Positions 27,371 to 36,480 are shown, counted from the first letter of the stretch. The stretch: DNA of 64,000 nt from Caldicoprobacter oshimai DSM 21659 (GCA_000526435.1 JAGB01000003.1:124001-188000); one strand, 5' to 3'. Notes: a model not told the origin generated them from the sequence alone. Program-made: numbers and translations.

Positions 27371-28585
27371 TTATCTACCGTAAACGATCTCGCCAAAGTG
27401 CTTGCTCAAAATATCCACCACCTCGCCATCTATCCGGTTATTTTTCACCTGCTCCCACATTATATCCATGGTCTCCTTCTCGCCGTAACCCGCCCGGTAA
27501 GGCCTATCTTCAGTTATGGCTCCAACCATATCGGCCACGGCCATCACCCTGGCCCCCAGGTCCAGGTCGCCAGCAGTCAGGTGAAAAGGATAACCGCTTC
27601 CGTCCAGGCGCTCATGATGAAACGCAGCCCAGTCCCGCACCTTGTCCATCACGTTCAGCCGGTCAATCAGGCAGTAAGTATAATATGAATGCTGTTTAAT
27701 TACGCGGTACTCCCCGTCAGTCAGTCTCCCCTGCTTGTGCAGTATGGTATCGGGCACGGCCAGCTTACCCAGGTCATGCAGCAGACCTGCTATTTCCATA
27801 AAAAACAGGTCCTGTCCCCTCATGCCGCAAAACTCTGCCAGCCTCACGGCTATTGAGGCTATGCGCTGGGAATGCTGTGCCATAAAGGGGCTCTTTCTGT
27901 CTACAATTCTTGCACACAGATACGAAAACTGCCGTATATCGCTTGCATCCATCTTGATATCCATTGAGGGAAAGCAGATGTGCTCCACCACCGGTTGATA
28001 TTCATTCACGATATCCAGCCAAAACGATTCCTTTGTAGATAAATCTAGAAAGGCCTCAACCAACTCGGGATTAAACATAGAACCTTTATAATTTAAAATG
28101 GTATTCACGATGTCCTCTACCTGTTCCAGCACAAGCCTGTTTGGCCTGATCAGCACTTCAATTCTATCAGCCAAATGAATGATTTGAGCCTCCAAAGGAA
28201 CATCTGGCAAACTGCTATGTATCTCACAATAGTCGGTGTGGTGATAAAGTATGAAAGGTTTGATGCCTTTAAGCAGATCCACGGTTTCAACCAAATCAGC
28301 GCCGTCACGGCAATGGGGCCATAAAATCTCTTTGTCCAAGCGAAATTCCCTTGCCTTTTCCTTTACCCTGAAAGACTCTATGCCTATATCGTGCAAGTAT
28401 GATGCAATCACAAGGTCAGTAGGGTCATGACCCGGCCTTACCTGTTCAAACAGACGAAAAGCGATATATGCCACCCTCTGCCCATGGTGGTGCGAACCCC
28501 TCTCCATGAGGTCAACGGCACAGGCAAGCATCTCGGCAAAATCTAGAAGGTTAGCTGTAAATTCCAAAAAACTCACCCCATCCAT
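27371..28585 (-). CDS. Tandem HD / HD-GYP phosphohydrolase
   Basis: A 404-residue protein with two HD-superfamily domains. The N-terminal one (about 30-175) has HHHGQRVAYIAFRL, YLHDIGIES and YHHTDY with an ADRIE motif. The C-terminal one (about 230-400) is a full HD-GYP with HSQRIASIAV, LLHDLGKLAVP and HHERLDGSGYP. HD-GYP domains hydrolyse cyclic dinucleotides such as c-di-GMP. It begins 2 bases after the cbiO stop, so it belongs to the Ni/Co transporter operon, an unusual partner. Confidence 0.88.
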   Translation of the reverse strand: MDGVSFLEFTANLLDFAEMLACAVDLMERGSHHHGQRVAYIAFRLFEQVRPGHDPTDLVIASYLHDIGIESFRVKEKAREFRLDKEILWPHCRDGADLVETVDLLKGIKPFILYHHTDYCEIHSSLPDVPLEAQIIHLADRIEVLIRPNRLVLEQVEDIVNTILNYKGSMFNPELVEAFLDLSTKESFWLDIVNEYQPVVEHICFPSMDIKMDASDIRQFSYLCARIVDRKSPFMAQHSQRIASIAVRLAEFCGMRGQDLFFMEIAGLLHDLGKLAVPDTILHKQGRLTDGEYRVIKQHSYYTYCLIDRLNVMDKVRDWAAFHHERLDGSGYPFHLTAGDLDLGARVMAVADMVGAITEDRPYRAGYGEKETMDIMWEQVKNNRIDGEVVDILSKHFGEIVYGR

Positions 28586-28587
28586 TT

Positions 28588-29424
28588 TTATCTGACGCTC
28601 TTTAACAGCGTATCAAGCTGCTCTTTGGCCTGTTCCAGAGTGGTAGGTACTGTTATATTATAGCCCTTTTCTTTAAGGTGTGTAAATAGGTCAACCAGGA
28701 TAGGCGGTTCAAGATGTGCCGCCTCCAATATATCCCTCTGGATAAACACCTCATAAGGACTTCCCTTGGTGACTATCTTGCCATCGTATATCACGTACAC
28801 CGTATCGGCTATATAAGGTACCAGGTTTACATCGTGAGTGGTAACGATTAGCGTAGTGCCATTTTCCCGGTTTAGCTGATTCAGTAGGTCCATCATCTCC
28901 CTCTTGGAAGCAGGGTCCAGACCGTCAAACGGCTCATCGAGTATCAAAAGCTTCGGCGACATGGCTATCGCGCCTGCCAGGGCTACCTTTTTCTTCTGCC
29001 CACCACTCAGGTAATGGGGTATCTTGTGCAATATATCCTGAATCCCAATCCTCTTTGCGACCGCCATCACGCGCCTTTCTACCTCTTCCCTGCCCAGCCT
29101 CTCGTTCCTTGGCGTGAACGCAATATCATCGTACACCGTTGGCCCTATTATCTGCTCATCGACGTTTTGGAAAACCACCCCTATATTTCGCCGCACCTGT
29201 CGGAAGTGCTTATGCGGTTGCAGCCCCATCACCTTTACCGAGCCCTCAACCGGCGCGAGCAGCCCCAGTATATGGGAAAGCAATGTGGTCTTGCCGGCAC
29301 CGTTGGGGCCCAAGATGACCACCCTCTCGCCAGAATGCACCACAAAATCCAGACCGCACAGTGCCACCTGCGTGTTATCCGGATAGATGTGCTTTATGCA
29401 TCTTACTTCTACCAAAGCCTCCAC
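28588..29424 (-). CDS. cbiO: ECF-type cobalt/nickel transporter ATPase
   Basis: A 278-residue ATP-binding subunit of an energy-coupling-factor transporter. It has Walker A GPNGAGKTT, the Q-loop with VFQNVDEQI, signature LSGGQKKKVALAGA, Walker B LLILDEPFDGLD and H-loop TTHDVN. It overlaps the end of cbiQ by 16 bases, and the GTG at 29424 depends on translational coupling. Together with CbiM and CbiQ it should import Co2+ or Ni2+. Confidence 0.92.
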   Translation of the reverse strand: MEALVEVRCIKHIYPDNTQVALCGLDFVVHSGERVVILGPNGAGKTTLLSHILGLLAPVEGSVKVMGLQPHKHFRQVRRNIGVVFQNVDEQIIGPTVYDDIAFTPRNERLGREEVERRVMAVAKRIGIQDILHKIPHYLSGGQKKKVALAGAIAMSPKLLILDEPFDGLDPASKREMMDLLNQLNRENGTTLIVTTHDVNLVPYIADTVYVIYDGKIVTKGSPYEVFIQRDILEAAHLEPPILVDLFTHLKEKGYNITVPTTLEQAKEQLDTLLKSVR

Positions 29425-30125
29425 CTTATCACCGCCCCAACTACGATAAATGCAGAGAGGATAATGACCACCCCGTCAGGGTAGCCCAGTTTCCACCATC
29501 TTCGCGTTATCGGAATGCCACCATCATATCCCCTGAGCAGATATATCTTGTACATCCTTTCGCTCATCTCAAATGAATGCAATAAAATCAGCCCAACTGC
29601 CGCCGCCATATTTTTGAGGTTCATGGCCAGGCTAAAAGGATGGTATCCGCCCTTCATCTTTATGCTGCGTAACAGGCTGTCCACCTGGTCAATCAAAATA
29701 AAAAAAGAACGGTATGTAAATAAAAATATGTCCACCAGCAATCCAGGCAAATACGCCGACAAAAATGCAAAAATCTCCACCCAGGGCGTGGTTGCCAGCA
29801 AAAACAAGGTCACAAGAGCAGCCCCCGTCCCTTTAAATACCACTAAAAGCCCCGATGCCCATGACTCCTGGAATTTAAGCAGAGCAAAAAGCAGGCTGAA
29901 AAAAACCGGATAAAACAGCAGGTGCACTATTTCCTTAAATCTCACCCTGGCCATCAGATGCAAAATCAGCAGAATTACCATCAGCACTCCCAACGCAAGG
30001 ACATCGCTGCTGCCAATGACCGCGCCGAGCAGGCACAGCATCATCAATAGCTTTGAGGGCACGCCTGCACGGTGAAATACGCTGGTACCGCTGCTGGCCA
30101 TCTGATCTATTGCTGCCAAATGCAC
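29409..30125 (-). CDS. cbiQ: ECF-type cobalt/nickel transporter T component
   Basis: A 238-residue transmembrane protein with about five to six helices. The cytoplasmic coupling motif SERMYKIYLLRGYDGG matches the Ala/Ser-rich, Arg-Gly motifs of T components that bind the ATPase. The GTG at 30125 has GGAGGG 6 bases upstream. It lies between cbiM and cbiO in one operon. Confidence 0.9.
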   Translation of the reverse strand: MHLAAIDQMASSGTSVFHRAGVPSKLLMMLCLLGAVIGSSDVLALGVLMVILLILHLMARVRFKEIVHLLFYPVFFSLLFALLKFQESWASGLLVVFKGTGAALVTLFLLATTPWVEIFAFLSAYLPGLLVDIFLFTYRSFFILIDQVDSLLRSIKMKGGYHPFSLAMNLKNMAAAVGLILLHSFEMSERMYKIYLLRGYDGGIPITRRWWKLGYPDGVVIILSAFIVVGAVIRWRLW

Positions 30126-30138
30126 CCCTATCCCTCCT

Positions 30139-30879
30139 CTACCTATCCTTATCGGGTACAGGGTTTATTATATCGGGCCGCACCTTCATAAAGAAGCTTA
30201 CCACCAAAGCGGTTACTACGCTTTCCAGTATAATGCCTAAAAACAGCACGGCCATCACGGCAGCCCATCCTGCTAAAGCTACTCCTCCAAAGATATATTC
30301 CGTATCGTGCCGGTGCGGTTTCTCCGCCTCATGGCCGTCAACACCATCCTCTGCGTGGTACCCTCCATGCAAAATGCCTCCCCCTGACTGTATATCTACC
30401 ACTCCAATTGAGCTTAAAAACAGGATCATGAGGGCAGTGGACAGCAAAAGGGCTACTGCCGTTGATATGATGGCTGAGGGCACGCTGCCAAATTTACCCC
30501 TCAGCAACCTGAAGGCAGCGCCACCGACCAGCGCTTCAACCCCTATGATCAACGTATTTAAGCCCATCACAGTGATTCCCCCGTGTCCCAAAAGAGCCAG
30601 AATAAAATTGACCACGAAGACCACTACGAATCCCAATCCGGGGCCCATCAGCATGCCGGCCAGAGCGGCAAAGTTCATATGAAAGGGTATAAACCCCAGA
30701 GGTACCGACATGGTGATGAGCATAACCGCTGCCATCATGGCCATTTCGGGTATTTTGCCTCGCACCTTTTCCATGTTCAGCCTTTTCAGCACGGCAAACA
30801 CCACTATCAGGCTAATCAGGTATCCAGCTGCCCACCAGATAGCGGGAACGACCCCATCGGGCAAATGAACATGGCTCAT
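30139..30879 (-). CDS. cbiM: ECF-type cobalt/nickel transporter S component
   Basis: A 246-residue substrate-binding membrane subunit. The N-terminus MSHVHLPDG supplies the early His ligands of CbiM/NikM, here one residue later than the usual Met-His. There are about seven TMs. A His/Asp/Glu-rich outer loop (HGGYHAEDGVDGHEAEKPHR, about residues 172-191) lies before the last helix and suggests nickel or cobalt capture. No separate CbiN is present; the extended loop may replace it. It is the first gene of the operon. Confidence 0.9.
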   Translation of the reverse strand: MSHVHLPDGVVPAIWWAAGYLISLIVVFAVLKRLNMEKVRGKIPEMAMMAAVMLITMSVPLGFIPFHMNFAALAGMLMGPGLGFVVVFVVNFILALLGHGGITVMGLNTLIIGVEALVGGAAFRLLRGKFGSVPSAIISTAVALLLSTALMILFLSSIGVVDIQSGGGILHGGYHAEDGVDGHEAEKPHRHDTEYIFGGVALAGWAAVMAVLFLGIILESVVTALVVSFFMKVRPDIINPVPDKDR

Positions 30880-30930
30880 ACAGCGCCCTCCCGTACTTGG
30901 AATTCCCTTACTACCCCTCTAAAGGCTAAT

Positions 30931-30985
30931 TGCAAATAATTTGCATTTGCTTTACCATTATATGCCTCGTCTTTTAGTTTGTCAA
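30931..30985 (-). promoter_or_regulatory. Sigma-A promoter and 7-1-7 operator of the cbiMQO operon
   Basis: TTGACA (30980-30985) and TATAAT (30957-30962) on the minus strand have a 17-base spacer. Just downstream is a perfect palindrome TGCAAAT-A-ATTTGCA (30931-30945) with the 7-1-7 spacing of Fur-family operators. A metal-sensing Fur-type repressor (Nur/Zur-like) is the natural candidate. No cobalamin riboswitch was seen. The rest of the 30880-31192 gap is AT-rich. Confidence 0.8.
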
Positions 30986-31192
30986 GTACGGCGTAGATTA
31001 TAACCAGAAAGTTCAATCAGTACAAATTACACAAAAATTTCGCTTATTTTTATCAAATCTTGCTGTATATAAAAATTCGCCAAAATTGTATAATTAATAT
31101 ATGATTTTATAGTATGTGTACAATAGATAACAAAAGAAAATTTTCAAGATATGATGCTACTATTAGTGTTGGCTGAAAGGAGAGTTGTGCCA

Positions 31193-34100
31193 GTGCAAGT
31201 ACTAAATTACCAACAAAAAGAGGTATTAGATGACATTGAAGAAGTATTGTCCATATTAAGACGGAAAAACAGGTCGGTACGTCCCCGTGCGTTTTTGTGG
31301 AGCAAAGTAAGCGACGAGGTACACCGGCAAATCCTTTACATGGTAGCACAGGAGCTCAATCTTCCCAGCCCTCGATTCATCGCTTCAAAGGACCTTGAAA
31401 AACATAGATTCAAATTTCTGGATAATCAGCCATTGAATGGATTGTATTCATATTATAAAAACAGGGTACCCAGAAAAGAGGGAGTTCACGTTATCACCAA
31501 CATATGTGACCAGCTGGGCATTCCGCCGGTATCCGAGAACGAATGGATTAGTTATGTCAGCACGCACAACATCTTCTCCTGGGGTAACATCCCCAAGGAG
31601 GCAAAGAGGAAAATATTGCTTATGGCCTGTCAAGAGCTGGGGTACCCCCATCCCATTTACATCAAAAACGATGATTTTTCGCATAAGTTCAAGTTTTTAA
31701 ACGGCAAAACCCTCACGGGGTTCTATAACTACTTCAAAAGCATCTCGCAGGACATAAGGGGCAGCGTCATAAAGAACATGTGCGACATGCTGGATATCGA
31801 GATCACTGAGCAGGACTGGATAACCTACATCACCGACCAGTCAATAAGCGTGTTTTGGGACGTCATCCCCCACAAAGTCATAAGGGATTTGCTGTTTAAG
31901 GCGGCACGAAAACTCGGCTACTCCAACCCCAGGATGATGTCGTCTGATGATTTGAAGGTGGGTCTGGACTTTTTAAACGGCATGTCGCTGTACAGTTTTG
32001 CCTCCAGGTTTTTCGGCTTAAACAGAGGCGGTATGCGCAGCATCGACTTCATATGTGACGTCTACGGGGTGCCCGAGCTGACCTTTGAAGAATGGCTGCA
32101 CTTTATCTCCCATCAAAAGAATTTCAAATGGGAAGCGGTGCCCAAGCCCTACCTGGCAAAGATACTGTTTATGAAAGCCAAGGAGGAAGGCAAATCCAAC
32201 CCACGGATGCTGAAAGCCGAAGATTTTTCCAAGCCCGCGGCTTTTTTAAACAACAAAACCCTGACCAGCCTATACACCTACTACAGCATCCTTGCCTTCA
32301 ACAGCGGGAAAGACACCATAACCTTTATGTGCGATGACCTGGATATCCCGCCACTGAACATCGAAGAGTGGGTATCCCAGATCGGCGAACCAAATTCCAA
32401 AGTTACATGGGAATCGGTCCCAAAGGAAATCGCCAGGGAGATACTGTACAGGTGTGCGCAGGAGCTGGGGTTTAAGAATCCCCGTCTTATGGGTTATCGG
32501 GATTTTTGCTTGACGCGTTTTGAATGCCTAAATGGCAAGACGCTATCAGGGCTTTATTCATACTACAGCTTAAGGGTGCCTTCTGACGAAACCCCGGTTG
32601 TACAGTATATATGCGATTCGCTGGGAGTAGAAAAGCTGACGGTAAACGAGTGGATCAACCTGATAGCCAACTCCAACATGTGCAGGTGGGAAAGCGTTCC
32701 CTTGAGGGTACAGAGGGAAATAGTGATGCGGGCAGCCATTGAAATGCAGGTGTTCCATCCCCGGCTCATGGGTACAAAGGAGTTTGACTCGGTGGAGCTC
32801 AAATTTTTGAACAACAAAACTTTGAGCGGCCTATATTACCACTATGCCGCCAAGCTCAATGATCCTGAGCAGCAGGTCACCGAGTTTATATTCAACACCC
32901 TGAATATACCGAGAATAGATATCAACCCCAAGACCGGAAGGCTGGCCACCACCGATAACATGTCCCACCGAAAATATTTTGACAGCTTGGCCAACATAAA
33001 GGCAGTTGTCAACGAATACTTAAAGAGATTTGACCTTAAAAGCCTTTGTAGGAAACATACTTTTATCAATAACGCCAAGAAAGCCGGGATCTACAAAAAA
33101 GGGTTGGTCACCGTACTGGCCCCCATGAATCGAAAGCAGTATATCGATTTTCTTTACGAAATATTAAAAGCCGTACCCAGGGACTGGCTGGGCCTTAGAA
33201 AACCTCGTAAAGGGGACTACAGGCTGCTGAAATCTGACCTTTACAAGCTGGCGGGTATCGAAGGACCGACAGAGGAATCGGTAAATAAGATAAACTTCGC
33301 AAAACCTGAACTGGTACAGCTTAAAGACAAAAAAACCGTCATTGAAGAGCTAAACGTCTACAAGAGAATCCTGGATATAAAAATAAGGAAATTCCACGAC
33401 ATAAAGTGCATCTTCCTGGTAGAATTTGGGAACTCGTTCATATTCCAGATAGAGACGGCACTTTTCCCCGGTGAGGTACTCACCTCAAATACTGGATACG
33501 AGTTCGAAGTGGTTGAATGCCGAGAGCACAAGACCAACGAGGGCTATATCATAGAGCTAAAACCTTTGGAGCCCGTCACCGAAGACGAAGTAGCACAAAT
33601 CAAGACTTTTACCAGAAGCTCCAACGACGCCATACTCCTAAACTACCTTGAAAACTTAACGCGCCAGATAGAGGATGGTACGCTCTCCCCTCTTATGGCA
33701 GTGGTATTGGGGCTTGAGAAGGAAGCGCCCCTGTCATGGGAGGATATAGACACGCTTCCCGACCACGCCTACCACAACAAAAGCCTGCTGTCCAATCAGG
33801 CTCAAAAGCAGGCAGTGGCTCTAGCATGCGCTTTGGACGGCGTCAACCACGTGCTTGAAATAGTGCAGGGTCCGCCAGGTACAGGCAAAACCACGTTGAT
33901 AAAGGAGATTGCACTGCAGTACTACCATGCCGGCAAAAACGTGCTCATACTTGCCAAGACCAACGTGGCCGTGGACAACATACTTGAAAAATTGATAGAG
34001 GACAAGGTGCGGGTGCTGCGAACCGGGAACAACATAGAGTTCAAATCCACCCTGCCGTATGCCCCCACCGTCTCAACCTCCAATCCGGCTTATATGGCCA

Positions 34101-35095
34101 GGCTCAAGGGCACCAACAAGATCGTATTGGGTACACCCCTGGGCTTTTACCTTGACAGAAACATGGAACCTGAAAATTACGATATAGTGATCATAGACGA
34201 GGCTTCACAGATGGACGTGCCCGAGACGCTGTTCAGCCTGGGATTTGCAAACAAGGGCGTGATAATCGGGGACCACATGCAGATACCGCCCTTCCCCATC
34301 CAGAACGAGGTTCTGCTGGAGTACGACCCCCATATGGACCTTTATACCAGCGAGGAGCTGCAGAAAAGCCTATTTGAAAAGCTGATAACCGATAAACACC
34401 GGTTTAACTCCGTGTTCCTGGATATAAACTATCGAACCGAAAACCCAAAAATGGTGTCCTTTATTTCAGAGCTGATATACGATGGAAAGCTTTATCCCAA
34501 TACCGACTCGCTGTACTACAAAATACCCCAGCAGAAAAGAGACCAGCTATTTCCCGACAACCCTATAGAAATCATCGATACCTCGGAGTTTTTGGATCCT
34601 CAAACCCGAGCTGAAACTGAAGAAAACTCGACTTATTACAACATGAGCGAGGCCATGCTGTCGGTCAAAAAAGTGCTGGATCTGCTAAAATCCGGGGAAA
34701 GGCTGGAGGACATATGCATCATTACGCCCTATAAGGCCCAAACCGAAAAGCTGAAAGAGGTATTTAAAGCAAATTCAAAGTATTTTTCCAGCTTTAACTG
34801 TTCGCTGGAGGATTTCGTTGAGCACAACATCTACACCATCGACTCCTTCCAAGGCCGAGAGCAGGAAAACGTCATAATCAACTGGGTCCGAAGCAATTAT
34901 AGCGGGCCCGGCACATATACCCGTACAGGATTTTTGAGGGATTACCGCAGAATAAACGTCGCGCTATCCCGTGCAAAAAAGCGGCTCGTACTGATAGGCG
35001 ACTTTGCCACGCTGACCAAATCCGAAAACATGAGGGTTCAGTATATATTCTCAAAAATAAAGAGCATAAACAGAGAGGAAAAAATAGTACTATAA
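31193..35095 (+). CDS. Six-repeat N-terminal domain fused to Upf1-like SF1 helicase
   Basis: A protein of about 1300 residues. Residues about 36-590 hold six degenerate repeats of 91-94 residues. Each starts with a Trp (about 36, 130, 222, 313, 406, 499) and contains an IL..A..ELG helix, NPR(M/L), FLN(G/N)KTL(T/S)GLY.YY and a CD.L.IP helix ending in (E/D)W. A linker region follows. The C-terminal third is a superfamily 1B helicase: Walker A GPPGTGKTT (about 893-901), DEASQ (about 1002), GDHMQIPPFP, INYRTENP and SRAKKRLVLIGD, with a 1B-type beta insert before the core. No nuclease domain is seen. AAGGAG 10 bases before GTG 31193 suggests that start; GTG 31187 is possible. It stands alone. The function is unknown; DNA/RNA unwinding is inferred from the family. 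Confidence 0.82.
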   Translation: MQVLNYQQKEVLDDIEEVLSILRRKNRSVRPRAFLWSKVSDEVHRQILYMVAQELNLPSPRFIASKDLEKHRFKFLDNQPLNGLYSYYKNRVPRKEGVHVITNICDQLGIPPVSENEWISYVSTHNIFSWGNIPKEAKRKILLMACQELGYPHPIYIKNDDFSHKFKFLNGKTLTGFYNYFKSISQDIRGSVIKNMCDMLDIEITEQDWITYITDQSISVFWDVIPHKVIRDLLFKAARKLGYSNPRMMSSDDLKVGLDFLNGMSLYSFASRFFGLNRGGMRSIDFICDVYGVPELTFEEWLHFISHQKNFKWEAVPKPYLAKILFMKAKEEGKSNPRMLKAEDFSKPAAFLNNKTLTSLYTYYSILAFNSGKDTITFMCDDLDIPPLNIEEWVSQIGEPNSKVTWESVPKEIAREILYRCAQELGFKNPRLMGYRDFCLTRFECLNGKTLSGLYSYYSLRVPSDETPVVQYICDSLGVEKLTVNEWINLIANSNMCRWESVPLRVQREIVMRAAIEMQVFHPRLMGTKEFDSVELKFLNNKTLSGLYYHYAAKLNDPEQQVTEFIFNTLNIPRIDINPKTGRLATTDNMSHRKYFDSLANIKAVVNEYLKRFDLKSLCRKHTFINNAKKAGIYKKGLVTVLAPMNRKQYIDFLYEILKAVPRDWLGLRKPRKGDYRLLKSDLYKLAGIEGPTEESVNKINFAKPELVQLKDKKTVIEELNVYKRILDIKIRKFHDIKCIFLVEFGNSFIFQIETALFPGEVLTSNTGYEFEVVECREHKTNEGYIIELKPLEPVTEDEVAQIKTFTRSSNDAILLNYLENLTRQIEDGTLSPLMAVVLGLEKEAPLSWEDIDTLPDHAYHNKSLLSNQAQKQAVALACALDGVNHVLEIVQGPPGTGKTTLIKEIALQYYHAGKNVLILAKTNVAVDNILEKLIEDKVRVLRTGNNIEFKSTLPYAPTVSTSNPAYMARLKGTNKIVLGTPLGFYLDRNMEPENYDIVIIDEASQMDVPETLFSLGFANKGVIIGDHMQIPPFPIQNEVLLEYDPHMDLYTSEELQKSLFEKLITDKHRFNSVFLDINYRTENPKMVSFISELIYDGKLYPNTDSLYYKIPQQKRDQLFPDNPIEIIDTSEFLDPQTRAETEENSTYYNMSEAMLSVKKVLDLLKSGERLEDICIITPYKAQTEKLKEVFKANSKYFSSFNCSLEDFVEHNIYTIDSFQGREQENVIINWVRSNYSGPGTYTRTGFLRDYRRINVALSRAKKRLVLIGDFATLTKSENMRVQYIFSKIKSINREEKIVL

Positions 35096-35152
35096 TTTCG
35101 AATTTTGGGGAATACTAGAAGGAGAGATTCTGATACTAAAGGAGTTGATGGA

Positions 35153-35356
35153 ATGGACCGTTTAGCCCTTATCCTGGTCATAATCGGGGCCCTGAACTGG
35201 GGACTTGTCGGTCTCTTCCAGTTCGATCTGGTGGCAACCCTATTTGGTGGGCGCGACGCTCTGCTCAGCAGAATCGTATACACCATAGTAGGCGTTGCAG
35301 GGGCGTATTGCATAAGCTTTCTTTTCCGCGAAAGAGAAAAAGCAGCGCAGAGATAA
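35153..35356 (+). CDS. DUF378-type small membrane protein
   Basis: A 67-residue protein with two TMs (about 4-24 and 39-59). The LNWGLVGLFQFDLVATLFG motif is the hallmark of the DUF378 (YuzA-like) family of unknown function. The ATG at 35153 has AAAGGAG 8 bases upstream. It follows the helicase gene by 57 bases and ends at a bidirectional terminator. Confidence 0.85.
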   Translation: MDRLALILVIIGALNWGLVGLFQFDLVATLFGGRDALLSRIVYTIVGVAGAYCISFLFREREKAAQR

Positions 35357-35363
35357 GACACAC

Positions 35364-35396
35364 AAAAAGCAGGGCAAAGAGCTTGCCCTGCTTCTT
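35364..35396. terminator. Bidirectional terminator between DUF378 gene and sasp
   Basis: A perfect 11-bp stem AAGCAGGGCAA/TTGCCCTGCTT (35367-35377, 35383-35393), with A-rich and T-rich flanks. It serves the convergent genes on both sides. Confidence 0.85.
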
Positions 35397-35409
35397 AATT
35401 TATAGCTCG

Positions 35410-35649
35410 TTATTGTTGACCGGCCATTTGTCTTTGCTGCTGCTCAATCATCTTCTTTACCATATTACCGCCAATTCTGCCTGCATCCTTGGCAGAAATG
35501 TTGCCATTGTAACCCTGCTGGAGGTTTATACCCAACTGACCGGCTATCTCGAACTTCATCTGGTCCAAAGCCTGCTTAGCTTCAGGAACCAGCTTCCTGT
35601 TCCTGTTGGTTCCGGTATTGTTGTTGCGGTTCTGGAATTGCTGTATCAT
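35410..35649 (-). CDS. Alpha/beta-type small acid-soluble spore protein
   Basis: A 79-residue DNA-binding spore protein that protects spore chromosomal DNA. Both signature segments are present: EAKQALDQMKFEIAGQLGI, with the GPR protease site, and GRIGGNMVKKMIEQ. The N- and C-termini are Gln/Asn-rich as usual. GGGAGGTGA precedes the ATG. It marks the organism as an endospore former. Confidence 0.93.
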   Translation of the reverse strand: MIQQFQNRNNNTGTNRNRKLVPEAKQALDQMKFEIAGQLGINLQQGYNGNISAKDAGRIGGNMVKKMIEQQQRQMAGQQ

Positions 35650-35713
35650 CTAATTTCACCTCCCGTCTACCCTTAGTATTCCACGGGACCATTAAAAATA
35701 AACGGCTTTCTCT

Positions 35714-36154
35714 TTATTGCATTATATTTACTGGCCTGGAAGGTTCAGAGATCTCGCTTAGAGCCTCGCCGGCTTCTTCTACAAAACGGTATCTGGTGGC
35801 AAGATCTCCAATTGAAACCATGCCTACCAGCCTGTCGTTTTGCACAACCGGCAGCCTGCGAATCTTGTGCTGGGCCATCAACTCTGCTGCCTCTTCCACT
35901 TCCATAGAGGGATTTGCACAAATGACATCCTTGGTCATCACTGTCCTTACAGGAGTGGTCTTTGGATCTCCCCCGTTGGCAATATTTCTAACCACGATAT
36001 CCCTGTCAGTCACGATACCTACAACCTTGCCATCGTGCTGGCAAACGGGAAGAGCCCCTACGTTATGAATCTGCATAAGCTTACAGGCATCCAATACCGT
36101 ATTATCCGGCCCCACAACCGCAACCTGTGTGGTCATTATATCCTGCAGCTCCAT
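35714..36154 (-). CDS. CBS-domain pair protein
   Basis: A 146-residue protein of two CBS motifs (about 8-60 and 73-125; VVGIVTDRDIVVRN and RLVGMVSIGDLATRYR are the second-half signatures). Such pairs bind adenine nucleotides and often act as energy or redox sensors. CAGGAGG precedes the ATG at 36154. It is a single gene, and the partner protein is unknown. Confidence 0.88.
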   Translation of the reverse strand: MELQDIMTTQVAVVGPDNTVLDACKLMQIHNVGALPVCQHDGKVVGIVTDRDIVVRNIANGGDPKTTPVRTVMTKDVICANPSMEVEEAAELMAQHKIRRLPVVQNDRLVGMVSIGDLATRYRFVEEAGEALSEISEPSRPVNIMQ

Positions 36155-36383
36155 AATCTACCTCCTGTTCCTAAAATTAATTTATTCCGATCCATCCTTT
36201 TTAGTTTCCCACGCACCCATACAATTATTCTGCCCAAATCTTCAAAATAGTTGAATTTGCGATCAAAGCTTTGAATTCCTGACATATTACGCACTTTCGT
36301 ATTTAAGAAGCTGCAAATCCTTTCACGTTAAAAATCAAAATATCGACAATAAAGAATATAATGATTTTTCTGAAATATTCACA

Positions 36384-36480
36384 TTATCCACAGAGTTATC
36401 AACAGCCCTTGTCCACCAGCTCTGGCCATTTCCACACGATGTTCACATTATCCACATACTTCTTGGCCACATTATCCACA
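36384..36480. promoter_or_regulatory. DnaA-box cluster
   Basis: Three perfect DnaA boxes TTATCCACA (36384-36392, 36448-36456, 36472-36480) and one close variant TTATCAACA (36396-36404) all lie on the same strand within 97 bases. The last overlaps the tsaD stop codon. Weaker matches lie between them. It may titrate DnaA or be a regulatory site; no origin genes (dnaA, dnaN, gyrase) are nearby. The rest of 36155-36471 shows nothing else. Confidence 0.65.

Noticed and set aside
30880..31192. Possible cobalamin riboswitch before cbiM
   Set aside because: No B12-box-like GCCACTG or related conserved block was found; a promoter and a 7-1-7 palindrome explain the region.
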